Shown: positions 17,196-25,523 of the stretch, in pieces | Layout of the letters: each line of letters starts with the position of its first letter | Numbering within the stretch: the stretch's first letter is position 1 | Assembly (NCBI RefSeq): GCF_007558825.1 | Contig: NZ_VLTK01000010.1 | Span: forward strand, 124,001-188,000 | Reading direction: 5' to 3' | DNA: 64,000 nt | DNA from: Brevibacterium aurantiacum | Lineage (GTDB): Bacteria; Actinomycetota; Actinomycetes; Actinomycetales; Brevibacteriaceae | Program-made: the position numbers and the translations under genes | Notes under the pieces: model-generated | Seen by the model: the letters and a program-made list of their open reading frames with translations, nothing else | Told to the model about the DNA's origin: nothing | Databases searched by the model: none

Positions 17196-17222
17196 CTATA
17201 CAACTGACCAGTTAGGCTATAG
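17196..17222. promoter_or_regulatory. Palindromic site in a divergent promoter region
   Basis: AACTG-AC-CAGTT (17202-17213) is flanked by CTATA on the left and TATAG on the right (17196-17222), giving a nested inverted repeat. It lies between the divergent hydrolase and glycosyltransferase genes and could be an operator or a promoter overlap. The outer arms are not equally spaced. Confidence 0.3.
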
Positions 17223-17275
17223 CTCAGATTCACGCCGCCCAACACTGCAACTAAAGGAAAACGAGGAGCACCCCG

Positions 17276-18826
17276 ATGAGCGGACGACTTAACTCGCAGG
17301 TCGACATAGTCAACTCAATCGTTTCTCGTGACGGTGACTTTAAAAGAACACCTCCACGTCCAACCGAACTTCAAGAGGCGGACTATATGGGCAAGTTCGA
17401 TGCAGACACCATCCTATATGACGCCTATCGCACGGATACTCACATCAGACTCACCTGCCCACCACTCCTCAACCTCGAAGATGAGGTAATCTCCGAATTG
17501 GCTCGAGCAGTGGGCCCAACGCATGATGTATTAGTATCGAACTTGGACCGGGTGTCACATATCGACATTTCTGACCCCACAAAGACAATTGATCAAGTTC
17601 AAGTTTCATTCGGCACTAAAGAGTATCTTCTATCAGTCACGCCATCAAGACTAGAAGACTATTCAAACAAAACAGTATTATTGTCTAAATCGAAGAACAA
17701 CGATCTACAATGGCTGTCCGACTGGGCCAAATATTACGCAACACAGCATCACGTTGATGCAATACTTCTTTACGATAACGGCTCTACTGAATACACGGCA
17801 GAACAAGCTAGACAAGCTATCACTGTTGAAGGAATAGAAGTTGCAACCGTCGTTTCATGGCCCTTCAGGTTCGGCCCTCAGGGAGGAAAGTGGTCCGGAT
17901 CAACTAAACGTCCCTGGGATTCAGACTTCTGCGAGTACGGAATAATTGAACACGCTAGGCACAAGTACCTAGGAAAGAGCTCGGTGTTAATATCACACGA
18001 TATTGATGAATTGCTAGTCGTAGAAGACAACAATCCCATACTGGAGCACTTGAAGACCTGCAAGGCAGACTATTTGCAATACAGCGGAATATGGATCGAG
18101 GATATACGAGACAACAAGTCAGAGCCTCCACGTTTCCAAGACTACCAATACGCGAACTCAAAAGGTACACCAACAACTACGAAGTGGTTGGCGCACCCTC
18201 AAAAGATTCAAACTGCAAAACAATGGAAAACCCATAGTGTCAATGGCGCGCAAGCGGAGACAAATCCCTTTTTAAAGCACCGACATTTCAAAGGAATAAC
18301 CACCAACTGGAAATGGGACCGCTCCGAATCACGCGATCACCCGAAAGCAGGTGAAATAGTGGACTATGCTCTGCGCTCAAACCTTGAAAACGCGTTTCAG
18401 TTAGCTTCAATATCAGCTCCCCCCGGTGCGGCTTATACCAAGGAGGATGCGCTCCTCCGCCATGCATACCTTGAGGATGTACGCCGCGAGATGAACCCAT
18501 ACCGCTGGACCAAAAGAGGAATGAACAGACTTTGGTACTGGAAGAGTAATGTGCTTGTCGTAGATTTCGACCAAGGTGGTGCAGGGTATCGCCATGCGTT
18601 CGAGCTGCGAATCCTAGGAGACCGCACCATCCTGATAGCCACGGGACGTGACGAAAAATCAATCGCTCGCCTGAAGGGTCATCTTCCTTCAACGAGCTCA
18701 GTTTTTAATGACAGCGATAGACATTGGGAACTCGACTGGTGGAGACTGTTCGTCGCTCCAAAAGACGTAGCCATGGACTGCGTGCAATTCGTCAGCGGAC
18801 TGCTGCCCCACCTTGAACGCAGATGA
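17276..18826 (+). CDS. Glycosyltransferase (GT92/DUF23-like) with extra C-terminal module
   Basis: The 516-residue cytoplasmic protein has a nucleotide-sugar transferase core at about residues 125-370. It carries WLSDWAKYYATQHHVDAILL followed by YDNGS, and the metal-binding acidic motif SHDIDELLV. This resembles GT92 and related GT-A transferases. The last ~110 residues are a separate module, including RLWYWKSNVLVVDF. That module recurs at the start of the pyruvyl transferase encoded next. GAGGAG precedes the ATG. The region is visibly AT-richer than its surroundings, with many A/T-ending codons, which suggests horizontal acquisition. The acceptor is unknown, probably the surface polymer. Confidence 0.75.
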   Translation: MSGRLNSQVDIVNSIVSRDGDFKRTPPRPTELQEADYMGKFDADTILYDAYRTDTHIRLTCPPLLNLEDEVISELARAVGPTHDVLVSNLDRVSHIDISDPTKTIDQVQVSFGTKEYLLSVTPSRLEDYSNKTVLLSKSKNNDLQWLSDWAKYYATQHHVDAILLYDNGSTEYTAEQARQAITVEGIEVATVVSWPFRFGPQGGKWSGSTKRPWDSDFCEYGIIEHARHKYLGKSSVLISHDIDELLVVEDNNPILEHLKTCKADYLQYSGIWIEDIRDNKSEPPRFQDYQYANSKGTPTTTKWLAHPQKIQTAKQWKTHSVNGAQAETNPFLKHRHFKGITTNWKWDRSESRDHPKAGEIVDYALRSNLENAFQLASISAPPGAAYTKEDALLRHAYLEDVRREMNPYRWTKRGMNRLWYWKSNVLVVDFDQGGAGYRHAFELRILGDRTILIATGRDEKSIARLKGHLPSTSSVFNDSDRHWELDWWRLFVAPKDVAMDCVQFVSGLLPHLERR

Positions 18827-18892
18827 GCATCCTTCCAGGATCGCAGTTCCATACTCGATGGACACCCCTCAATCAGAAGGTCACATACAATA

Positions 18893-20098
18893 ATGTCGTC
18901 AATAGAATCTGAACGCCTGAAGGCTATAAACGCATCGCTTAAGCCCAAACGCCGTTATCCCACCGAGTTCCGAAGAAGCTGGTTCTGGCGCAATGATGTC
19001 CTCGTGTTGGACTTTGCGACGCGCACAGGTGTGAGGCTCGCTGCTGAAATACATGATCGCAAAGAAGACTCGACTCTGGAACTCGTCGCACGCGATTCCG
19101 AATCTCAATACGGACTGCGGAGGGCCATCTCTCGGCTTCAGCTCCCACGCCCCGTTAACATCAATGAAAAGCCTATCCGGTTGGCTACATGGGATAGACA
19201 TGTGTCAAATGAAGTCATAATAGGTGACACTCTGATCAATATTCAAAGAATACTGACGAGTCTTGATTCTGATCGAAATCAGATCCAACCCAACAGCGTT
19301 CCAGGCTACTGGTGGGACATGCGTACCAATTTTGGCGATCTTATCGGCCCAAAGGTCATGTCCCATCTCACGCGACGCGCAGTTCATAACACCTACGGCC
19401 TACCAAACTCCGGCTCGGCTATCGTTTCGGTTGGATCAATTATAGATGTAGTTCACCGTTCAAACATGCATATATGGGGAACGGGTCTTATGAACGTCCC
19501 CACACGGAGCCGGATTCGGGAGCTCTCCGGGCTTGACTGGACAATCAGCGCAGTGCGGGGACACAGAACGCGGACTACGCTGCAAGACCAGCTCGGCTGG
19601 TGCATTCCGAACGTAGTTGGCGACCCCGGGTTGTTGTTTCCTCGTGTCTTCTCGGATAGTACGACACCGACTCAAGATGCAATAGCAGTCATTCCCCACT
19701 ATGCACACAAGACGGTGCTAAACCGCGATCTTGTGGAGTCGCAAGAGTGCTTGTTCGTTGATGTGGAAAGGTCACCGGAAGAGGTAGCTTCCGACATTCA
19801 ACGATCGAGACTCGTCATATCAACGTCCCTCCATGGCTTGATTCTCGCACAAGCTTACGGGGTCCCCTGGCTGTGGCTTAAGGTCGTCGATAGGCATCTT
19901 GCGGGACAAGATTTCAAGTTTGAAGATTTTTTTAGCACTGTCGACCGCGAGTCAGTCTCAGTTCTTGCCTGTTCAACCGTAGACATACAGTCAATCAACT
20001 TCCGCACAATTGCCAAGAACAGCCGATTGCCCACCCCTCGCTATTCTCTGAACGCCCTCGAGCAGGCATTCCCATATGATGTGGCCAGGCCAGTATAG
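18893..20098 (+). CDS. Polysaccharide pyruvyl transferase family protein
   Basis: This 401-residue protein has the pyruvyl-transferase landmarks NFGDLIGPKVMSHLT, IVSVGSIIDVV, HIWGTGLMNVP and the later LVISTSLHGLILAQAYGVPW. The enzymes add a pyruvate ketal from phosphoenolpyruvate to a cell-surface sugar. Before this domain lies a ~100-residue extension with RSWFWRNDVLVLDF that matches the end of the preceding glycosyltransferase. The two genes are 66 bases apart on the same strand and presumably act on the same polymer. Codon use is AT-rich like its neighbour. The start has AGAAGG about a dozen bases upstream, so it is only fairly certain. Confidence 0.8.
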   Translation: MSSIESERLKAINASLKPKRRYPTEFRRSWFWRNDVLVLDFATRTGVRLAAEIHDRKEDSTLELVARDSESQYGLRRAISRLQLPRPVNINEKPIRLATWDRHVSNEVIIGDTLINIQRILTSLDSDRNQIQPNSVPGYWWDMRTNFGDLIGPKVMSHLTRRAVHNTYGLPNSGSAIVSVGSIIDVVHRSNMHIWGTGLMNVPTRSRIRELSGLDWTISAVRGHRTRTTLQDQLGWCIPNVVGDPGLLFPRVFSDSTTPTQDAIAVIPHYAHKTVLNRDLVESQECLFVDVERSPEEVASDIQRSRLVISTSLHGLILAQAYGVPWLWLKVVDRHLAGQDFKFEDFFSTVDRESVSVLACSTVDIQSINFRTIAKNSRLPTPRYSLNALEQAFPYDVARPV

Positions 20099-20533
20099 AG
20101 TTCAGGCTATAGGAAATCGCGTGTTGTTTTGTTGGCTCATCGTAAACGAGTTTATAGGACCAGCTAGTATCCGTCAGTTTCGATTCGGCGCCTGGTTACG
20201 AAATGCGTGAGTTTTCGGAATCCGGGTGTCGCCCTGTCACCTTTTAAGCAGCCCCACAATCCGTCAGGATAGAAGGGGTCGCTGGCCTGAGAGTCCTGGC
20301 AAGATTTATGCCACAGTCATCATGATCCGGGGAGTGTTGTGACCGGGATTCGAAGGAACCAGGGAAATCGCTAATAGGGGCCAGAACCACTGGCAGAACA
20401 CATGCCTCAAGCCCGACCGTAACGTGGATGCCGACCCCGGGATCCAGACCAGCACCACCGGCCAGCCGAACCACTTGTAGCCGCGATCACACCAGTCAAT
20501 GAAGATGAGTGACATGATCACCAACCACGACGA
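20099..20533. other. Gene-free stretch between pyruvyl transferase and IS remnant
   Basis: No gene can be supported here. Short minus-strand frames (20244-20474 and 20306-20539) give hydrophobic tryptophan-rich peptides without start signals or a family match. It may be debris of an older gene left beside the insertion element. Confidence 0.4.
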
Positions 20534-21823
20534 TGTCAAGCCCCGGGTTTCGTAGAGGGTGTTTTTCTTGGTCTTCTATGCAGCCACACTCGCGGCCGCT
20601 CCCTGGTTGGTCCACTCAGCTTGAACCTCGAACGGCGGCCGATATCGGCTCGCCGACTGCAGTCGTTGCCGGTTGTACCAGCCGATCCATCTCGACGTCT
20701 CGGCCATCACCTCGATCAGCCCCGACCATTCGCGACAGTCGATCAGTTCCGCTTTGTAGACTGAATTGAGCGCTTCAGCCATGGCGTTATCTTAGGAATC
20801 GCCGCGGGACCCGACAGACGCCACGACCTCGGATTCTGCCAGTGTCTCGCCGTAACGAATCGATCGGAAATGGACTCCGCGATCCGAGTGGTGGACAAGT
20901 CCAGATACGTCTTCACCAGCTCGGAACTTCGCCGCCAAAGCCATCGTTAGCGCGTCTTTGGCCAACGATTCGCGCATATGGTTCGTCACCTGCCAACCCA
21001 CAATCTCCCGGTGGAACAAGTCCAGAATGAGCGTCGTGTACAACATCCCAGACCGTGTCGGTACATACGCCTATTCGCGACCCACAGACAGTTCGGCGCA
21101 GCCGCTGTGAACTCGCGCTCGACGCGATCGCCAGGGCACTCCTACGCCCTGGCCGAGGCCGTTTTCGGACGCTTCCGCTTCCGACGCGCACCGTCGATAC
21201 CCAGTCGGCGCATCAACCGCTCGACCGTGCACCGGTCCGCTGGCCCGAATCGGTCGGCATAGTCACGGTTGATCGCCTTCCACACCTTCTGCACTCCGTA
21301 ACAGGAATAGTTGGCTTCATAGACGTCTTCGATCACGACCATGAGTTCCCGGTCCCGACGGGCCCGGATTGAGGGTCGGCGCAACTTGTACGCGTAATAC
21401 TTGCTCACAACAATCCGTGCGGCAGTCCCTGACAGGCCACGCACGATTGGCTCGACTCCGAACTCGTGTCTATTCGCGTCGATGAAGTCGACGACTACCT
21501 TGATAGGCGGTCGAGCTCCGCCGCGAAGAAGGCCGAAGCCTTCTTCAAATATCATTCGCCCGCCTAGACTCAGCCAGCTCAGCCCGCAGTCGGCGATTCT
21601 CTGCCTCAAGGTCAACTAATTCGGCCGGCGTGGCTTTGCTCGCGTCCTTGTGTTTACACACCCAGACTGCAAGGTCTCCTTGCTCAGCCCAAGCTCCTTC
21701 GCGACACGGGTGATCGCCCCGTTCGCCGTCTCGCCTGAATTGCACCTGACGAAAGGGATCTGGCGATGGCCTCCAAGCGCAACAAATGCTCGCTTGCTGT
21801 CATGATCCTGGGCTAGGAACCAC
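20534..21823 (-). mobile_element. Remnant of an IS3-family insertion sequence
   Basis: About 1.3 kb, the normal size for IS3 elements. The broken transposase frames run on the minus strand. Candidate ends are TGTCAAGCCCCGGGTTTCG at 20534-20552 and an imperfect inverted counterpart around 21806-21823 (CCTGGGCTAGGAACCACA). The boundaries are tentative, since the repeat is imperfect and no target duplication was found. It lies exactly at the 3' end of the first giant glycosyltransferase gene. Confidence 0.6.
20576..21790 (-). pseudogene. Frameshifted IS3-family transposase (orfA and orfB pieces)
   Basis: The pieces, read on the minus strand, are as follows. A degraded orfA (21545-21790) keeps VAKELGLSKETLQ and a leucine-zipper-like LEAENRRLRAELAESR. 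The orfB start (21142-21615) has YEANYSCYGVQKVWKAINRD. A separate-frame integrase-core piece (20792-21046) has LFHREIVGWQVTNHM and VHHSDRGVHFRS. The C-terminal piece (20576-20782) has WIGWYNRQRLQSASRYRPP. At least three frame changes and an internal stop break it, so it is inactive. The order and motifs are those of the IS3 DDE transposase. Confidence 0.85.
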
Positions 21824-24800
21824 AATTTCGCTGTAGTCAGCGAACAGTCGCTCCACTGCCCGCCCGTCATCTAACGGCGCAAATCTGTCGACGAACCGCG
21901 CATACCGTTCTGAGTGCTCATAGTCAGATCTTGACTCACCCTTTATCCACCGAACTGCAGATACGCCGTCTCGGAAGATGGGGCCCGGTGCCAGTGTTTC
22001 GAAATCGAAGTAAAAGCCCCGGGTCTCATCCCTATATTGATTGAAATCTGGAGCCACGAACGCCAGAGGCTTCCCGGTGACTACATAGTCGAACATGATC
22101 GATGAATAGTCGGTCAACAACATGTCGGACGCAGAGATTAGGTCGTTGACGTCGGGGTGAAGCGACACGTCGATCACTCCAGCGGGCAGCCGACTCTGAT
22201 TCGCGAATACAGAGTTGGCGTGACCGCGGTAGAAGATCACAAAGTCGCTACCAAGCGCAGCTGCAGCCTCCTGGAGACCAAGGAAGTCAACTCGGCTGTA
22301 TCGGCCAGAAGCGTCCCTCAGATTGTCACGCCATGTCGGCGCATAAAGAACCACAGTCTGGTCTTGGCGGATTCCATAAGTTCCGCGAGCATGTTCACGA
22401 GCTGTCTCAATTCGAGTTGCGTCGTTCAACGGGTCATTTCGTGGGTAGCCCTTAGCGAATACGGGGCCGCGATAGTCGAACGCATCCGCAAGTTGTTCGG
22501 CCGCCCAGCTACTCTGGGCCAACAGCAAATCCCACTCACGTTCGGATTCCTTCTGCATTAAAGCACGATACCGAAGCGACAGGTTCGCTCCAGGCACATG
22601 ATTACCAATGCGCTTCAAGGGCGTTCCGTGCCACGTCTGAATGTATTTTTGCCCGTCAGCCTTCTTAAAGTAGTGCGGGAAGTTATTGTTATTGACCAGC
22701 ACCTCGCTAGTCGACAGACTCCGCATCCATTCTTCCGACCCGCCAACGACGCCATAGGCGCCTTCGGGCACAGGAACCGAGTGATCCCGAACGGACCATA
22801 TCCGCTGAACTTCGGGATACAAGTTGGCTACTGCTCGGTCGATTTCTTTAGGAGATCCTGAGACAGTATTGCCTCCGAAACTCTCGAAGAACATAGTGCC
22901 AATCTCTATCTCGCGATCAGACGCGGAAAACATAGCGAAAGCCGACTTTCGCACCGAGAATGCGCTGTTGAATGATTTGGTATTTCCCACACCAGTCACA
23001 ACCAGTTTCAACGATCGGCTCTTTCCAATGCACACGAACCGGAAGTTATGGACCGAAGTCGACATATCAAGCGGCAAATTGGATTGGAGTTCGCTCGAAA
23101 CTGGCACCCACAGTGTAGCGGGTGTTGGTTGGCCACCAGGGAGGAGTGCCTGCAGAATGAAGTCATCGCTGGCAACAGGACGTTCACGAAAATCACTGCT
23201 TAAAGCGCCCAGATTGAAGGATGCTTCAAATGACCGTCGATCGCTATTCCACGTCAGCTTGCTTGCCGGAATTGAGGTCTTGGAGCTGACGAGAGCCAAC
23301 GAGGGTGCATGGGTGCGTACACGAGTCGCATCTGAATAAAACTGACCCGCAATCACCAGCTCCTCGGTCTCAGGAGCCACGCAGATCGACATAACCTCGG
23401 CTGCAATCCTTCTGACTTCTAGCTGGAGGTACCCATAACTGCTACTGGTCGGCACGACGCGATCCATTGACTGCCTTTGAGTCAACAGGCTTGCATCTAC
23501 TGCCAAAGGTGCGGAGAATTTATCGTTACAGAGAACGTCCACTGTAAATGACTCGGCTAGCTTCTGTTTCGCAGGTCCGTCCAGGTGAGCAATTGAGATG
23601 CGCGCAGACGCAATTTTCCCATCCTTCTTCATCTCGGCAGCAATGATTACTGAATGTTGGGATTTTATACGGAGTTGTGCCTCATTTAAGTCAAATAGTT
23701 CACGGCGAGGCAATCCGTTCTCTTCTTGCAACTCTACTTCAATATAAAGGCTGTCAGAGTTCATCGAGAGATCTCGAACACGGAAACGTGGCTTGAGAAA
23801 TTTCAAGCTCGACGAAATTCCAGGATCACCGACGACCGTAAACCGATTGCCTCCAGGCGTGATCGCACCGGGTTTAGGCCATGCGGCCACACCGTCTGAC
23901 AGACGTTTCGGGTTCCGAACCTCCCAGGTGTAACTGCCGTGTTCAAGGATGACGATAATGTCGAGCTGCTCGCTTTCAGTTGCGGTCAACTCGCTTAGAG
24001 CATTGTCTAAGGCTTCCTCGGCAAATGTAATTTCGAAATGTGATTTTGAATGTTCATTGTACGGATCAGCAGTCAGATGACCTACCGCCCCCGGAATAGT
24101 CCGGGAACTAGTCGCACTAGTGCTACCAGTCTCAAGGTATTCGATGCGGGCCGTGCATGTTAAGTCCTCCGCCAGGTTCGGAATATACGCAAACACGTCA
24201 AGCTTGAGCGCCCCATCCAATCCACTTTGGACAGCGGAAACAATGGCCTGGGCAGTCAGCTGCTGAGGATACACGGTCTTAAGACGGTCCGGAATCTCTG
24301 CGAATAAAGCCCGAAGTCCAGGAACTTCTGCCCTATAGTGATTCCCGTCTGAGATCGCTCGATAGTAGGTGCGGTAAGAGTCGAAAGCTACCAACAGCTC
24401 AGTTATCTGTTGCCTAGTTCCGTGGGACGCCAAATATGCAAGCCAGCGTCTCTCCGGCGCGATATCGTCAATCGCCTGTTCTGATGCTAAATCGTAGAAG
24501 TGTCGTAAGCCTGACTGCAATACTTCGAAGAATTCCGGATCTGCGCGCGGGACTTCTCTGTAGTAGTAGAAGAAGTCTTCACCAAGGCATTTGGTGTACC
24601 AGTAGTCGATGAAGGACCTAGGAGCTCCTTCTACGACCAGCCGCACTTTCTCAGCGACTGCAAGTCGTTGCTCTAGATCGCGGATTTCGGCCTTGTTCTG
24701 CGTGATGGACTGACCGTCCTCTCGGAGACGCCAGTGGTAGACGACATCAGTAAGGATGTCCAACTTGGCGCCGCCCACGAAAAGTTTAGCGGTACATTCC

Positions 24801-25519
24801 TGATCTTCGTAAAGAGTCCCTACGGGAAACTCTCCGACGATCTCGTTCCACACAGACCGCTTGAAAACCTTGTTGCATGCAAATACATCCCACATCACTG
24901 GCGCGTGCTCGGGTGCGGTAATACCAATACGTTCTTCATCATGTACTAGTTGCACCCAGAACGGCGTCCATCGCCTGGTTGAGTTAAACCGTTCCATTGA
25001 ACCGATGGCAACGTCCGATCCTGAAATCTCCAGGGACTGCATCATATAAGAAAAGGCCTCTGGCGGAACAACATCGTCAGAATCGATGAACGTGAGATAA
25101 GGTGCAGAAGACTCTCTTATCCCCGTATTGCGAGCGGCGCCTAGACCTTGATTCTCTTGGTGCACCACGGTGATCCTCGGGTCTGATTCCGCCAACGAAT
25201 CTGCAATTTCACCGGTGCGACCCGGAGAGCCATCATCAATGATGTACATCTCCCAATTTGTGTAAGTTTGCACAACGATCGATTTAACACATTCTTCAAG
25301 AAAATTGTCCACGTTATAGGCGGGAACAATCACTGTCAGCTGTGGGTCGTTTGGCCTCCGAATGATCTGCTGCGGTGCCAGTGGCTCGGTGCTTGCTTCT
25401 GCCGCTTTCGTCGAAAATTGGCTCTTCTGAATCATAGTTGCCGTCGAGCGCTTCGCTCGATCCACTGCGGAGCGGGACTTGTTATAGGCCAACCTCGCCA
25501 ATGATTCGATTCGATTCAC
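21800..25519 (-). CDS. Giant GT2 / CDP-polyol phosphotransferase fusion (TagF-like), first copy
   Basis: This 1239-residue protein has a GT2 transferase domain at about residues 55-290 (VIVPAYNVDNFLEECVKSI, GLGAARNTGIRE, FIDSDDVV). A long central part of unknown fold follows. The C-terminal part (~870-1230) is of the teichoic acid CDP-glycerol glycerophosphotransferase type, with IQTWHGTPLKRIG (~960), VVLYAPTWRDN and LTDYSSIMFDY (~1136). The TagF part should transfer polyol-phosphate from a CDP-polyol and the GT2 part a sugar, so one protein could build an alternating repeat unit. It starts four bases after the stop of its paralogue. The final residues, from about EIVVPSPGS, seem to be encoded by the end of the adjacent IS remnant. 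Confidence 0.82.
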   Translation of the reverse strand: MNRIESLARLAYNKSRSAVDRAKRSTATMIQKSQFSTKAAEASTEPLAPQQIIRRPNDPQLTVIVPAYNVDNFLEECVKSIVVQTYTNWEMYIIDDGSPGRTGEIADSLAESDPRITVVHQENQGLGAARNTGIRESSAPYLTFIDSDDVVPPEAFSYMMQSLEISGSDVAIGSMERFNSTRRWTPFWVQLVHDEERIGITAPEHAPVMWDVFACNKVFKRSVWNEIVGEFPVGTLYEDQECTAKLFVGGAKLDILTDVVYHWRLREDGQSITQNKAEIRDLEQRLAVAEKVRLVVEGAPRSFIDYWYTKCLGEDFFYYYREVPRADPEFFEVLQSGLRHFYDLASEQAIDDIAPERRWLAYLASHGTRQQITELLVAFDSYRTYYRAISDGNHYRAEVPGLRALFAEIPDRLKTVYPQQLTAQAIVSAVQSGLDGALKLDVFAYIPNLAEDLTCTARIEYLETGSTSATSSRTIPGAVGHLTADPYNEHSKSHFEITFAEEALDNALSELTATESEQLDIIVILEHGSYTWEVRNPKRLSDGVAAWPKPGAITPGGNRFTVVGDPGISSSLKFLKPRFRVRDLSMNSDSLYIEVELQEENGLPRRELFDLNEAQLRIKSQHSVIIAAEMKKDGKIASARISIAHLDGPAKQKLAESFTVDVLCNDKFSAPLAVDASLLTQRQSMDRVVPTSSSYGYLQLEVRRIAAEVMSICVAPETEELVIAGQFYSDATRVRTHAPSLALVSSKTSIPASKLTWNSDRRSFEASFNLGALSSDFRERPVASDDFILQALLPGGQPTPATLWVPVSSELQSNLPLDMSTSVHNFRFVCIGKSRSLKLVVTGVGNTKSFNSAFSVRKSAFAMFSASDREIEIGTMFFESFGGNTVSGSPKEIDRAVANLYPEVQRIWSVRDHSVPVPEGAYGVVGGSEEWMRSLSTSEVLVNNNNFPHYFKKADGQKYIQTWHGTPLKRIGNHVPGANLSLRYRALMQKESEREWDLLLAQSSWAAEQLADAFDYRGPVFAKGYPRNDPLNDATRIETAREHARGTYGIRQDQTVVLYAPTWRDNLRDASGRYSRVDFLGLQEAAAALGSDFVIFYRGHANSVFANQSRLPAGVIDVSLHPDVNDLISASDMLLTDYSSIMFDYVVTGKPLAFVAPDFNQYRDETRGFYFDFETLAPGPIFRDGVSAVRWIKGESRSDYEHSERYARFVDRFAPLDDGRAVERLFADYSEIVVPSPGS

Positions 25520-25523
25520 GATG

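Noticed and set aside
20244..20539. Hydrophobic tryptophan-rich minus frames beside the IS remnant
   Set aside because: Two overlapping frames look equally plausible and neither has a start signal; probably debris.
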